NCBI GenBank assembly: GCA_963787425.1
Contig: CAWBCV010000004.1
Coordinates: 434,001 to 498,000, forward strand
Reading direction: 5' to 3'
DNA: 64,000 nt
Source: AP-15 sp963787425
Lineage (GTDB): Bacteria > Pseudomonadota > Alphaproteobacteria > ATCC43930 > CGMCC-115725
Shown: in pieces, positions 34,277 to 43,089 of the stretch
How positions within the stretch are numbered: position 1 is the first letter of the stretch
Layout: every line of letters starts with the position of its first letter
Notes under the pieces: model-generated
Database searches by the model: none
The model's input: only the letters and a program-made list of their open reading frames with translations
Told to the model about the DNA's origin: nothing
Translations under genes and position numbers: made by a program

Positions 34277-35620
34277 CTAGACTTCCTGAAGGGCAAAGGC
34301 GCTCTTCGGCCAGGCCAAGCCGTAATGCTCGCGCAGCGTTTTGCCGGCGTATTCCATGCGGAACAGTCCGCGCTGCTGCAATAATGGGATCACCTCGGCG
34401 CTGAACGCATCGAGCTGCGCCGGCAGTAGTGGGGGCATGATGTTGAAGCCGTCCGCCGCGCCGTCGGTGAACCAGTCCTCGATCAGCTCGGCGATCTGCT
34501 CCGGCGTGCCGGCGGTGGTGAAATGGCCGCGGGCGCCGGCAAGGTAACCCAGCAATTGCCGCAGTGTCGGCCGGTCGCGCCGCACCAGGCTCAGGATCAC
34601 CTCGGTCCGGCTGCGTGCCGCCTCGACCGAGCCGGGGTCCGGGAAATCTTCCAGCGTGAGCGGGCGATCGAGCGGCAGGTGCGAGAAATCGTGCCCGCCG
34701 AACCGGCCGGAGAGGCGCTTGCGCCCGACCTCGGGATCACACAAATCGTCCACCTCGCGCGCCAGGCGCTGCGCCTCGACCTCGGTTGAGCCGATCATCG
34801 GGCTGAGACCGGGCAGGATCAGCAGCTGGTCGGGCGGCCGCCCCTCGGCCGCCGCCAGCGCCTTCAGATCCGCGTAGAATTCCTGCGCCGTCGCTTTCGC
34901 CACATGGGCGGTGAACACGGCGTCGGCATGCCGCGCGGCAAAGCGCCGGCCGGTATCGGACGACCCCGCCTGCACCAGCACCGGCCGGCCTTGCGGGCAG
35001 CGTGGCATGTTGAGCGGTCCGGCCACCTGGTAGAAATCGCCGCGGTGGTTGATCGGCCGGATGCGGTCCGCTCGCGCATACTGCCCGCCCACCCGGTCGT
35101 CGAGGACCGCGTCCTCGGCCCAGCTGTCCCATAGCGCCTTGACCACGGTCATGAACTCCTCGCCGCGGGCATACCGGTCGGCGTGGCTCACCTGCCCCGT
35201 GCCGCCAAAATTGCGCGCCGCTGTCGCCAGCCACGAGGTGACGATGTTCCAGGCGACGCGCCCGTTGCTGATGTGATCGATCGAGGCGAACTGGCGCGCC
35301 AGGTTGAAGGGTTCGGTATAGGTGGTGGACGCCGTGGCGATCATCCCGATCCGGCTGGTTGCCATCGCCAAGGCGGCAAGGGTGGTGACGGGCTCGAGCC
35401 AGATGCGCGGCGCCTGCGCGACATCCTCTCCGAGCGCGAGTTGGTCGGCGATAAAAATCGAGTCGAACTTCGCCGTCTCGGCACGCTGCGCGAGGTCCTG
35501 GTAATAGCGGATATCGGTCAGCGCCAGCGGCGACGACGCCGTATGCCGCCAGGAAGCCTCGTGGTGTCCGCGGCTGTGAATGAAAAGGTTGAGGTGCAAC
35601 TGCCGCTTCATGCCGCTCAT
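34277..35620 (-). CDS. NtaA/SnaA/DszA-type FMN-dependent monooxygenase
   Basis: Starting at the ATG at 35620 gives 447 residues, typical of the NtaA family, which is longer than other LLM enzymes because of insertions. Diagnostic segments are HHEASWRH near the start, DIRYYQDLAQRAE, FDSIFIADQLAL, LEPVTTLAALAMATSRIGM, FASIDHISNGRVAWNIVTSW, GRPVLVQAGSSDTGRRFAA and DGFNIMPP. Relatives oxidise nitrilotriacetate, EDTA, sulfones or pristinamycin intermediates, using FMNH2 from a separate reductase; none is adjacent. The substrate is therefore open. Confidence 0.92.
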   Translation of the reverse strand: MSGMKRQLHLNLFIHSRGHHEASWRHTASSPLALTDIRYYQDLAQRAETAKFDSIFIADQLALGEDVAQAPRIWLEPVTTLAALAMATSRIGMIATASTTYTEPFNLARQFASIDHISNGRVAWNIVTSWLATAARNFGGTGQVSHADRYARGEEFMTVVKALWDSWAEDAVLDDRVGGQYARADRIRPINHRGDFYQVAGPLNMPRCPQGRPVLVQAGSSDTGRRFAARHADAVFTAHVAKATAQEFYADLKALAAAEGRPPDQLLILPGLSPMIGSTEVEAQRLAREVDDLCDPEVGRKRLSGRFGGHDFSHLPLDRPLTLEDFPDPGSVEAARSRTEVILSLVRRDRPTLRQLLGYLAGARGHFTTAGTPEQIAELIEDWFTDGAADGFNIMPPLLPAQLDAFSAEVIPLLQQRGLFRMEYAGKTLREHYGLAWPKSAFALQEV

Positions 35621-36007
35621 ATGGCTGTCCCCTATTCTCTTGCCCGATAACCACCCGCGATTCGCATTTCCTGCTATCGCACGACCAAATAGTCGACGCA
35701 AATCGGGCTTCGAAATCATGAACCGTTCGACCTCCGCGATCGCGATCTCGCCTCTGGCTTGGAACCCCTGACTTGGTCGGGCGGCCTTGAGCGCGGCCAC
35801 TTTCGTGCAGGGTTCGAAGCGTCCTCGCCCAGTCGGCCGACAGCTCCATTCCCCGATCTGCCGGGCGGTGAACCAGAAGACCTTGTCCTCCGATTTCGAG
35901 CGCGCTAACGCGTGTCGTTTTGATCAACCGCGAGTTCGCACGGAATGCTTTGCTCGAACAGGTGTGACCGGTGGCTCGGATCGATCGGAGCGCGCCGCCT
36001 CCAAACT
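35621..36007. other. Divergent intergenic region
   Basis: Between the NtaA-type gene and the lytic transglycosylase gene, which are transcribed away from each other. No coding sequence is supported. Promoters for both should be here; no clear operator was identified. Confidence 0.45.
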
Positions 36008-37324
36008 ATGTTGCGGCTGTTGCCGATCCTCCTTCTCGCGGCCTGCGCCCAGCAGAACGCATATAGTCCCGGCGGGGGGCGGATGGAATTTGGCGCGGAC
36101 GGCTGGAAGTGGGCGTCGCCGCAGCGCTACTACCCGCCCCCGGGCCCGCCGGAGGATCCCTGGGGCCCCCATATCCGCGAGGCCGCTGCGCGATTCCGCG
36201 TGCCTGGGCATTGGGTGCGGGCGGTGATGCATCAGGAATTGAGCGGTGAGCAACAGGCCACCTCCCCGGTCGGGGCGATGGGGCTGATGCAGGTCATGCC
36301 CGCAACCTATGAGGGGCTGCGGGAGCGTTACCAGCTCGGCGACGATCCGTACGACCCACACAACAACATTCTGGCGGGCACCGCCTATATTCGAGAAATG
36401 TACGATCGGTTCGGCGCGCCGGGCTTTCTGGCCGCCTATAACGCCGGTCCCGATCGGGTTGACAGCTACCTGGCCGGACAAGCCGCCCTGCCGGACGAGA
36501 CAGTAAACTATCTCGCCGCGATCACGCCCAATCTCGGCACCGAGGTACCGCGGTCAGGGCCTTTCGCGGTCTATGCCTCGGCGCGCTCTGGTCGCGCGCA
36601 GAGACCAACCATAGCCAGCCTGGCGGCGGGATGCGACGTGAACGCCGCGTATAACCCAAACCATCCCTGCACGACCCTGCTGCACGCAGCAGAGCAACCG
36701 GCAAATACCCAGCCGGCGTATACCCAACAGGCGTATGCCCCAGAGGCCGTGGTGCGACAGGTCGGGGCGGGCGGCTGCGACCTGGACGCCGCCTACGATC
36801 CGGCCCATCCCTGCACGTCTTCGGCGCAATCGGCAGGCGGGTCGTCCGCGGCTTCGGTCCAACATGTCCCCTCGGCCCGGGTCCAACTAGCGTCGGCTGC
36901 CAATTGCGACCCGAATGCCGCCTTCAATCCTGCCAGACCGTGTCACGCCACAACAATGGCCAGCACTGTCGTGTTGCCCCCGGCGAAGACCCGGCCGGCA
37001 TCTGCGGCTTTGCACCAAGCCACCGCGCCGCCACTGCGCGCGCTGCCGAGCCATTCCGCCGAGCCTAGAGGAGGATGGGCGATCCAGGTGGGCGCCTTCG
37101 CCAGTCCGGGCCTGGCGCGCACGGTGGCAGAGGGCGCCCGCGCCCAGGCCCCAGACCAGCTCCGCTCTGCATCCCTGGCACTGCAGCCGACGGCGCCGTT
37201 CGGCGGTAAGGTTCTCTATCGCGCTCGCCTCGCGCATTTGTCGGCGAGCGCAGCGTCGAGCGCCTGCGCGCGCCTCAATCACCGCCAACTTCCCTGCGTC
37301 GTCGTCCCGCCGAACGGTGCCTGA
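36008..37324 (+). CDS. Lytic-transglycosylase lipoprotein with Cys-pair repeats and SPOR domain
   Basis: The ATG at 36008 opens a lipoprotein signal with lipobox LLAAC (Cys13), giving 438 residues. The SLT domain (about 55-160) has catalytic Glu77 in MHQELSGEQQATSPVGAMGL, then MQVMPATYEG and FLAAYNAGP. Between about 209 and 312 lie three copies of a short motif, CD.(N/D)AA(Y/F)(N/D)P..PC, at 209-221, 257-269 and 300-312. The C-terminus (about 358-438: WAIQVGAFASPGLARTVAEG, YRARLAHLSA) is a SPOR domain that binds denuded glycan at the septum. It should cleave peptidoglycan from the envelope. The Cys-pair repeats are not a family I recognise. Confidence 0.88.
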   Translation: MLRLLPILLLAACAQQNAYSPGGGRMEFGADGWKWASPQRYYPPPGPPEDPWGPHIREAAARFRVPGHWVRAVMHQELSGEQQATSPVGAMGLMQVMPATYEGLRERYQLGDDPYDPHNNILAGTAYIREMYDRFGAPGFLAAYNAGPDRVDSYLAGQAALPDETVNYLAAITPNLGTEVPRSGPFAVYASARSGRAQRPTIASLAAGCDVNAAYNPNHPCTTLLHAAEQPANTQPAYTQQAYAPEAVVRQVGAGGCDLDAAYDPAHPCTSSAQSAGGSSAASVQHVPSARVQLASAANCDPNAAFNPARPCHATTMASTVVLPPAKTRPASAALHQATAPPLRALPSHSAEPRGGWAIQVGAFASPGLARTVAEGARAQAPDQLRSASLALQPTAPFGGKVLYRARLAHLSASAASSACARLNHRQLPCVVVPPNGA

Positions 37325-37456
37325 CCGCGGAGCTCAGGTTCTATGCCGGGTGGCTTTCAGCCCGGACTTTGCGCCCGGTCGGTATCCGAGATTGGATGCC
37401 GCAAGGGCGCGCATGGAAGCTAACAAGGTCAGAAACGGCCCTTTCCAGATAGAGAG

Positions 37457-38194
37457 CTATGCCCGAGCCGGAGTGTGCTTCGACAGGAAATCCTTGACGC
37501 GGGCTTTCGCCGAATTGAGGGCCGCGCCGGTCTTCCACTCGGCGATGAATTCGCAATTCGGGAGCAGCTTCGAGAGCTCCTCGGAGATTGGGTAGGGGTG
37601 GGCTTCGTCGTTGCCGGCCAGCACGAGACACGGGGTGCGGACCGTCGCGACGAAGGCGCGGTCGACGCAGTAGACGAAACCGGGGGCGTAGAGGTTCCGG
37701 CAGAATGCGTCCAGCACCTGCGGGGTGGCCTCCGGGTGGTCTTTGAGGGTTTCCGCCCAGCCGTTGAAGCGGGCGGGGCGGCCCGGCGCCATCGGGCCGA
37801 CCCGGCCGATCGGCTGCGCCAGCACGGCGCTCTGCACGCGCTCTGGCTGAGCCTTGCTCAGGTTCAGGATGAACGACCCGCCGATGCATTGGCCATATAG
37901 ATGGCAGCGGTCGATGCGCAGGTGGTCGAGCAGCGCGATGTGGTCGGCGGTGTAGCTGTCCCAGCCGTCCTGCGCGGTAATCGGGGCGCGCGATTGGCCG
38001 CCGGCGTTGCGCTGGTCCATCGTGATGACGCGGAACTTGTCGCCGAACTCGGTCGTCGGATTGATCGGCGCCGAGGGCTGGCTCCATACGTCGATTACCG
38101 ACTGCAGCCCCGCCGGCGCGAAGGTCAGGATCGGGAAACCCTGGCCGAACTCCTCGTAATAGATATGCGCGCCGTGGTATTCAAAGCTCGGCAT
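37457..38194 (-). CDS. Alpha/beta hydrolase with a cysteine at the nucleophile position
   Basis: The ATG at 38194 gives 245 residues of alpha/beta-hydrolase fold: FGQGFPILTFAPAGLQS, VITMDQRNAGGQS, and the nucleophile elbow LYGQCIGGSF, in which Cys103 replaces the usual Ser, as in dienelactone hydrolases. An acid is plausible at LAGNDEAHPY, but the usual late catalytic His is not obvious in the last 40 residues. It could act on an activated ester or lactone, or be a non-canonical lyase. Gene order suggests no partner. Confidence 0.82.
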   Translation of the reverse strand: MPSFEYHGAHIYYEEFGQGFPILTFAPAGLQSVIDVWSQPSAPINPTTEFGDKFRVITMDQRNAGGQSRAPITAQDGWDSYTADHIALLDHLRIDRCHLYGQCIGGSFILNLSKAQPERVQSAVLAQPIGRVGPMAPGRPARFNGWAETLKDHPEATPQVLDAFCRNLYAPGFVYCVDRAFVATVRTPCLVLAGNDEAHPYPISEELSKLLPNCEFIAEWKTGAALNSAKARVKDFLSKHTPARA

Positions 38195-38372
38195 GTCGGT
38201 GTCCTTTCGGGATGCAGAGAATGCGTCAGGTGACGGAATGCTAATCGATGTCGCCCGGCACCAAAAGGGGCTGTTCGCACACCAAAGCTGCCACAATCGT
38301 CGCTTATTATGCGCCTCGTTGCGATCGCTTTGGGCGCGCTCGGGAAAGCTGGGGAGATACAACCATAGAACG

Positions 38373-38407
38373 AGTGTTTGCTGCTGATTTGCTGCAGGTG
38401 CAGCAAA
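38373..38407. repeat. Dispersed 35-base repeat, copy B
   Basis: Reverse-complement match to 16425-16459 (31 of 35 positions, a 22-base identical core). It lies in the short space between the hydrolase start and the GT87-like gene stop. Confidence 0.6.
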
Positions 38408-38421
38408 GGCGTCGCGGCCGA

Positions 38422-39645
38422 TCACGCCAAAGTTGCAGCGACCCGGCCGATCCGAGGCATGGCGCCCAGAGAGCGCGCGGCAATGAGGACGAGGAGGGCC
38501 AAAGCCACTATCGGCCCGGCCGGGACGTGCCAAGCCTCGGCGAGACTGGGTGGCGTCATGGACAGGACGAAGAGCGCTGTGAGCGCAACCCTCTCCCACC
38601 CATCGAGCCCGGCCGGGTCGCGGACGAGCCAGGCCGCTGCGACTGCCGCCAGCATCAAATCGTAGATCAATGCCACCGGGACCGCGACGAGGGTCGCTGC
38701 GGCAAGCGTCGCTCCTCGGATCGGCAGCGGGAGGCCGCGCCGCCACACGAATGCCACCAGAAGGCCGGCGCCGAGCGTCGCTGCCGCCTGCGCCATATAG
38801 GCCGCATTCGGGGTTCCGCCCGCCAGCAGCACGCCTCCGAACGGGGTGACAAAGCCGCCGAAACTGATGCGGCCGGACGCGTAAGTCGCATGCGACCCCG
38901 CGGCGGCGGCGGCAAAACCGTGCCAAGTCTCCCAGCCGGAGACGATCAACGACAGCCCGCAGAGCGCTGCCGCCGATCCGAAAGCCGCCCCGAGAGCGCG
39001 CCAATGGCGTCCGGCGAGCAACGCCACCGGGACGAGGAGCACGAAATGCGGCTTGTAGCAGAGCCCCCCAAAACAGATCCCGGCAAGCATCGGCCGGCGG
39101 TCGATCCACAACGTTCCGGCGCCGAACAATGCCGCCGTCAGAAACGAATTCTGCCCCAAGCCGAGCGTCCAGAAGGCTGCCGGGAACGCCAGTACCGGGA
39201 TGATCGCCGACCAGTCGCGCACGGCCAAAATCTCCCGCATCACGATCAGGCAGAGGGCGAGCGTCGCCGCCTCGAAGACCAGGAAGGCCGCCAGATACGG
39301 CATACGGGCAAGGGCGGCGCACAGCAGCAGGAAAACCGGCGGGTAGTAGAAGAATCGGTACTCGACGCCGGCCGCTGTGGCGCGTTGTTCGGCGGCGTCA
39401 TGGGCGGCCTGGTCGTAGGCCAGTTCCGGCTTGCCGGAATCGGCCAGGGCTCCGGCCGCATAAAAGCTGACGAAATCGGTGCTGGTGGGCCCGGCGAGCG
39501 GCACGATCAGCCCGTGGGTTCCGGCGACGAGAAAAAGAAACCCCGCTGTCTCGACCGCGAGCAGGATTCGGCAATAGGTGAGCACGCGAGTGCGGTCGAG
39601 CGCGGCGCCGAGAACGTCAAGAAAGCGCAGCGCGGTAGTTTTCAC
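38422..39645 (-). CDS. DUF2029/GT87-type membrane glycosyltransferase
   Basis: This 407-residue polytopic protein has about ten hydrophobic helices. The first loop contains the acidic region TSTDFVSFYAAG and the later RFFYYPPVFLLL, typical of GT-C mannosyltransferases of family 87. These use a polyprenyl-phosphate-linked sugar on the periplasmic side, often for lipid glycans or pilus/flagellar glycosylation. The following gene on the opposite strand is a Flp pilin, so a pilin-glycosylation role is possible but unproven. Confidence 0.82.
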   Translation of the reverse strand: MKTTALRFLDVLGAALDRTRVLTYCRILLAVETAGFLFLVAGTHGLIVPLAGPTSTDFVSFYAAGALADSGKPELAYDQAAHDAAEQRATAAGVEYRFFYYPPVFLLLCAALARMPYLAAFLVFEAATLALCLIVMREILAVRDWSAIIPVLAFPAAFWTLGLGQNSFLTAALFGAGTLWIDRRPMLAGICFGGLCYKPHFVLLVPVALLAGRHWRALGAAFGSAAALCGLSLIVSGWETWHGFAAAAAGSHATYASGRISFGGFVTPFGGVLLAGGTPNAAYMAQAAATLGAGLLVAFVWRRGLPLPIRGATLAAATLVAVPVALIYDLMLAAVAAAWLVRDPAGLDGWERVALTALFVLSMTPPSLAEAWHVPAGPIVALALLVLIAARSLGAMPRIGRVAATLA

Positions 39646-39850
39646 GGCCTCTCCGATGGACGGCTTCGGCCGGATGGGCGCTCGCCGCGGGAGGCCGCCA
39701 GCAATAAGGAAGGTCGGTTAGGGAAGGATTAACTGTAGTGCATTCGACATGAGCCGCCGATATGAGCCGGGCGATTGCTCGCGCCGGCTTAACCGTTTGG
39801 TACGAATTGCGCACCAAAATCGGCTACACCGATTGTTAACGGAGATCGCG

Positions 39851-40051
39851 ATGGACGGCCCGCCACTCTGGCAGCACCGGATCAAGGTCAAGGCCGAGGC
39901 GGTACTCGCTATGATCGCGGACGAGAGCGGGGTTACCGCGATCGAATACACTCTGATTGCGGCACTGATCGCGATGGCCTTCGTTGCCCTGATTACTCAG
40001 ATCGGGGACTTCGTCAGCACACCTTTCCAAACAATCGCGGGCAAGCTTTGA
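39851..40051 (+). CDS. Flp-family type IVb pilin
   Basis: The ATG at 39851 follows GGAGATCGCG and gives 66 residues. The processing region is a short leader ending before the hydrophobic stretch ESGVTAIEYTLIAALIAMA; the Gly-Val/Thr-Ala-Ile-Glu-Tyr motif is the Flp cleavage site for the TadV/FppA-type peptidase. The remainder (QIGDFVSTPFQTIAGKL) is the short Flp tail. No tad secretion genes are within reach, so this is an orphan pilin that would depend on a Tad system elsewhere. Confidence 0.9.
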   Translation: MDGPPLWQHRIKVKAEAVLAMIADESGVTAIEYTLIAALIAMAFVALITQIGDFVSTPFQTIAGKL

Positions 40052-40058
40052 TCCGAGC

Positions 40059-40904
40059 TCAGCCGCGGCGCTCGGCTCGCCTTAGGAAATCGACGAAGAT
40101 GGCCGCCAACAGACCTTCCTTGGCGGTCCAGTCCTCGAGCGCGACATCGAGGTCGGGGCGGTCCTCGGTCAGGACCTCGTGATATTCGCTGTTCGGCATC
40201 AGCCGATGTGCCGCCTGACCGGGCTGGCGTGGGTGCACCCGGTCGTTGCCGGGGATGATGCAGGCCGGCATTGTCAGCGAGCGCAGTTCGGAGGGGCTCA
40301 GCCCGATTACCGGATGGTGCGCCCCTTCGTTGAAGGCGCGTCGCCACTCTTCCATGATGCCGATAAAGCGTTGCGGGTCGAGCGCCGTCAGACGCGCACG
40401 GTTGGCTGGGTTGCTTGCGATTACTTCGGCGAAATGCTCGGTGCGGCACACCCCTTCCATGCCGCCTTGCTGCGCCGCATTGATGAACTGGGTGTAGTAA
40501 TTGTCGACCAAGCGCTGCGCCGCGTAGGCACCCCCCGTCACCCGCCACAGCAGCAGGCCGCGCACATCGGCCGGACGGCGCAGCGCCATCAGCAGAGCCA
40601 GGCGGCAGCCTGACGAGCTGCCGCCGATATAGGCAGGAAGCGCGTCGAGCTGTGACAATAGCGCGTGGAGGTCCTCGGCCCAAATTTCGTTTTCGGAATT
40701 TCCCCCGTCGAACGAGATGCCGGAGGCGCCGCAATTGCGCCGGTCATAGACCAGCGCCCGGCAGCCGGCCTCGGCGAGCTTCTCGCCGAGCGATTTGACC
40801 CCTGCGAGGCCGCGCCTGCCGCCTGGCTGCAGCGCCACCCACGGCCCGCGCTCACCCAGCGTTTCGTAATTGATTTCTACACCGCGGACAGTGGCGACCG
40901 GCAT
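40059..40904 (-). CDS. Alpha/beta hydrolase
   Basis: The 281-residue protein has the hydrolase fold with GSSSG at about 95-99 (Ser97 nucleophile), an oxyanion-region motif LQPGGRRG near 25-32, VYDRRNCGAS, and an acid in IIPGNDRVHP with His in the same loop. The TAP/lipase-type layout suggests an esterase or C-C hydrolase. It is divergent from the LLM oxidoreductase operon that starts 73 bases away, so the two units may share a regulatory region. Confidence 0.86.
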   Translation of the reverse strand: MPVATVRGVEINYETLGERGPWVALQPGGRRGLAGVKSLGEKLAEAGCRALVYDRRNCGASGISFDGGNSENEIWAEDLHALLSQLDALPAYIGGSSSGCRLALLMALRRPADVRGLLLWRVTGGAYAAQRLVDNYYTQFINAAQQGGMEGVCRTEHFAEVIASNPANRARLTALDPQRFIGIMEEWRRAFNEGAHHPVIGLSPSELRSLTMPACIIPGNDRVHPRQPGQAAHRLMPNSEYHEVLTEDRPDLDVALEDWTAKEGLLAAIFVDFLRRAERRG

Positions 40905-40976
40905 GGCTCTCCTCCATGGTCGAACTTTCGTAACTATGTCATCCTAGCCGACAACCACCGGACCCGGAGAGGAATC

Positions 40977-41816
40977 ATGCGGGTTGGAGTTTTCTATTTC
41001 CCGACGGACTACGGCATCGGCATCGCCGAACTGGCGCGGGCGCTCGAAGAGCGCGGGTTTGCCTCGCTCTACGTGCCGGAGCACACCCACATCCCAACCA
41101 GCCGGCGCAGTCCTTTTCCGGGCGGCGGCGAGTTGCCGAAGAAGTACTCACATACCCACGACCCGTTTGTCGGTCTGTCCTTTGCCGCGGCGGCGACCAA
41201 GAAATTGCTGGTCGGCACCGGCATCTGCCTGATCCCGGAACGCGACCCGATCGTCACCGCGAAATGCGTTGCCAGCCTCGACCGGTTGTCCGGCGGCCGT
41301 TTCATTTTCGGTATCGGCGGCGGGTGGAATGTCGAGGAAATGGAGAACCACGGCGCCCGCTACAAGACACGCTTCAAGTTGATGCGCGAGCGCATTCTGG
41401 CGATGAAGGCGCTGTGGAGCGAGGAGGAGACATCCTTCCACGGCGAGTACGTGAATTTCGACCCGGTGTGGTCCTGGCCGAAGCCGGCCCAGCGCCCGCA
41501 CCCGCCGATCCTGTTGGGTGGCGAGAGCGATTACACGCTGCGGCGCATTGTCGAATATTGCGACGGTTGGATCCCGCGCCCGGTCGGCGATTTCACCGCC
41601 AAGAGCGCCGTCGAGCGCTTGCACCGGATGGCCGAGACCAAAGGGCGCGATCCCAAATCCTTGATGATCTCGGTGTTCCGCGCGCCGGCCGAGAAGGCGA
41701 CGCTCGCCGAATACAGCCGAGCCGGCATCGACGAGGCGCTGCTCGAAATTCCCGATCTGAGCCGCGACGAGATCCTGCAACTGCTCGACCGCTACGCGCC
41801 GCTGGCGGCGGCATGA
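40977..41816 (+). CDS. LLM-class F420/flavin-dependent oxidoreductase, first gene of a four-gene operon
   Basis: The ATG at 40977 has GGAGAGG upstream and gives 279 residues; the longer frame upstream is antisense to the hydrolase. Diagnostic segments are GVFYFPTDYGIGIAELARALEER, LYVPEHTHIP, GTGICLIPERDPIVTAK, GRFIFGIGGGWNVEEM and PPILLGGESDYTLRRI, close to the TIGR03619-type F420 family. Its stop overlaps the next ATG (ATGA). The operon partners handle glutamyl and amide chemistry, which suggests that oxidation prepares a nitrogenous substrate for ligation or hydrolysis. Confidence 0.9.
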   Translation: MRVGVFYFPTDYGIGIAELARALEERGFASLYVPEHTHIPTSRRSPFPGGGELPKKYSHTHDPFVGLSFAAAATKKLLVGTGICLIPERDPIVTAKCVASLDRLSGGRFIFGIGGGWNVEEMENHGARYKTRFKLMRERILAMKALWSEEETSFHGEYVNFDPVWSWPKPAQRPHPPILLGGESDYTLRRIVEYCDGWIPRPVGDFTAKSAVERLHRMAETKGRDPKSLMISVFRAPAEKATLAEYSRAGIDEALLEIPDLSRDEILQLLDRYAPLAAA

Positions 41817-43084
41817 TCCGGGAAGAGGTCGTCTTTGTCGCGACTTGCGACATCGCGGGGCTGGCGCGCGGCAAGGGCTTTCCGGCGCGCGAGCTGCCGG
41901 GGCGGCTGAAGAAGGGTGTCGGCTGGACCGGCAGCAATCTGATGATGTCGCCCTTCGGGCCGATCTGGGACACGCCCTTCGGCACTGCCGGGGACTTCAT
42001 GATCGTGCCCGACCCCGCGGTCGAGGTACGCGTCGATTTCGCTGACGGGTCGGCGGTCGAGCATTTCTTCCTGGGCGACATCTGCAATACCGACGGCAGC
42101 CCCTGGGAGTGCTGTCCGCGGCATTTCCTAAGCCGCGCCGTCAAGGAACTCGACGATTTGGCGAGCCTTAGGCTCGTCGCGGCGTTCGAGCAGGAATTCC
42201 TCTACACCGGGTTATCCGACCGCCCTGGCGACGCTTACGCCCTCGGCGCCTTCCGCCGCCAGGACGGCTTTGGTGAGACGTTCACCGCCGCCATGCGCGC
42301 TGCCGGGGTGGTTCCGGACACATTTCTCGCCGAATACGGCCCGCGCCAGTTCGAGGTGACGGTGATGCCGCAACCGGCGCTGACCGCCGCGGACCACGCG
42401 GTCATCACGCGCGAGATGGCGCGCGCCACCGCGCACCGGCTGGGGCACCGCGTGATCTTCTCGCCAAAGCCCGACCCCGAGCTCGTGGGCAACGGCGTGC
42501 ACATCCATATGAGCCTTGTCGACCCCGCGGGCCGGCCGGCGACCCACGCCCCCGGCGAGCCGATGGAGCTCAGCAAGCCGGCGCAGCACTTCTGCGCCGG
42601 CGTGTTGCACCATATGCCGGCGATCTGCGCGATCACGGCGCCCTCGCCGGTCTCCTATCTGCGCCTGACGCCGAATGCCTGGGCGCCGACCGTCATCGAT
42701 CTGGTGCGCCAGGACCGCGGCGCCATGCTGCGCATCTGTCCGATCTTCGCTGCGGCGACCCCGACGGAAGTGACGCGCCAGTTCCACGTCGAGTTCCGCG
42801 CCACCGACGCCGCGGCGAGCCCTTACCTTGCCCTCGGGGCAGTAATCTTCGCCGGGGTCGACGGGCTCCGCCGCGGCCTGGAGCTGCCGACATCGGGTCC
42901 GCCGAAGCACCTGCCGCACTCTCTTCCGGAGGCGCTCGACCGTCTCGCCGCCGACGAGACGGTGGCCGGCTGGTTCGGACCGACCCATTTCGACGCCTAT
43001 CTCAGGTTCAAGCGCGTCGAAGCGGAAAAAATGGCGGGGTTTTCGCCGGCCGAGCTCTGCGCCCGCTACGCCGAGGTTTATTGA
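41813..43084 (+). CDS. Glutamine-synthetase-like gamma-glutamyl ligase
   Basis: The ATG at 41813 overlaps the LLM stop. The 423-residue product has a GS catalytic barrel: metal-binding Glu residues in AAFEQEF (about 126-128) and AEYGPRQFEVTV (174, 181), the ATP/metal loop GNGVHIHMSL at 226-235, and DAAASPYLALGAVI with the late Arg/Glu site. The N-terminal beta-grasp is short, as in PuuA/GlnT-like enzymes rather than true GlnA. It likely joins glutamate to an amine (gamma-glutamylation) or aminates an acid. Coupling to N-formylglutamate amidohydrolase and isochorismatase genes points to a catabolic role. Confidence 0.86.
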   Translation: MIREEVVFVATCDIAGLARGKGFPARELPGRLKKGVGWTGSNLMMSPFGPIWDTPFGTAGDFMIVPDPAVEVRVDFADGSAVEHFFLGDICNTDGSPWECCPRHFLSRAVKELDDLASLRLVAAFEQEFLYTGLSDRPGDAYALGAFRRQDGFGETFTAAMRAAGVVPDTFLAEYGPRQFEVTVMPQPALTAADHAVITREMARATAHRLGHRVIFSPKPDPELVGNGVHIHMSLVDPAGRPATHAPGEPMELSKPAQHFCAGVLHHMPAICAITAPSPVSYLRLTPNAWAPTVIDLVRQDRGAMLRICPIFAAATPTEVTRQFHVEFRATDAAASPYLALGAVIFAGVDGLRRGLELPTSGPPKHLPHSLPEALDRLAADETVAGWFGPTHFDAYLRFKRVEAEKMAGFSPAELCARYAEVY

Positions 43085-43089
43085 CGACA

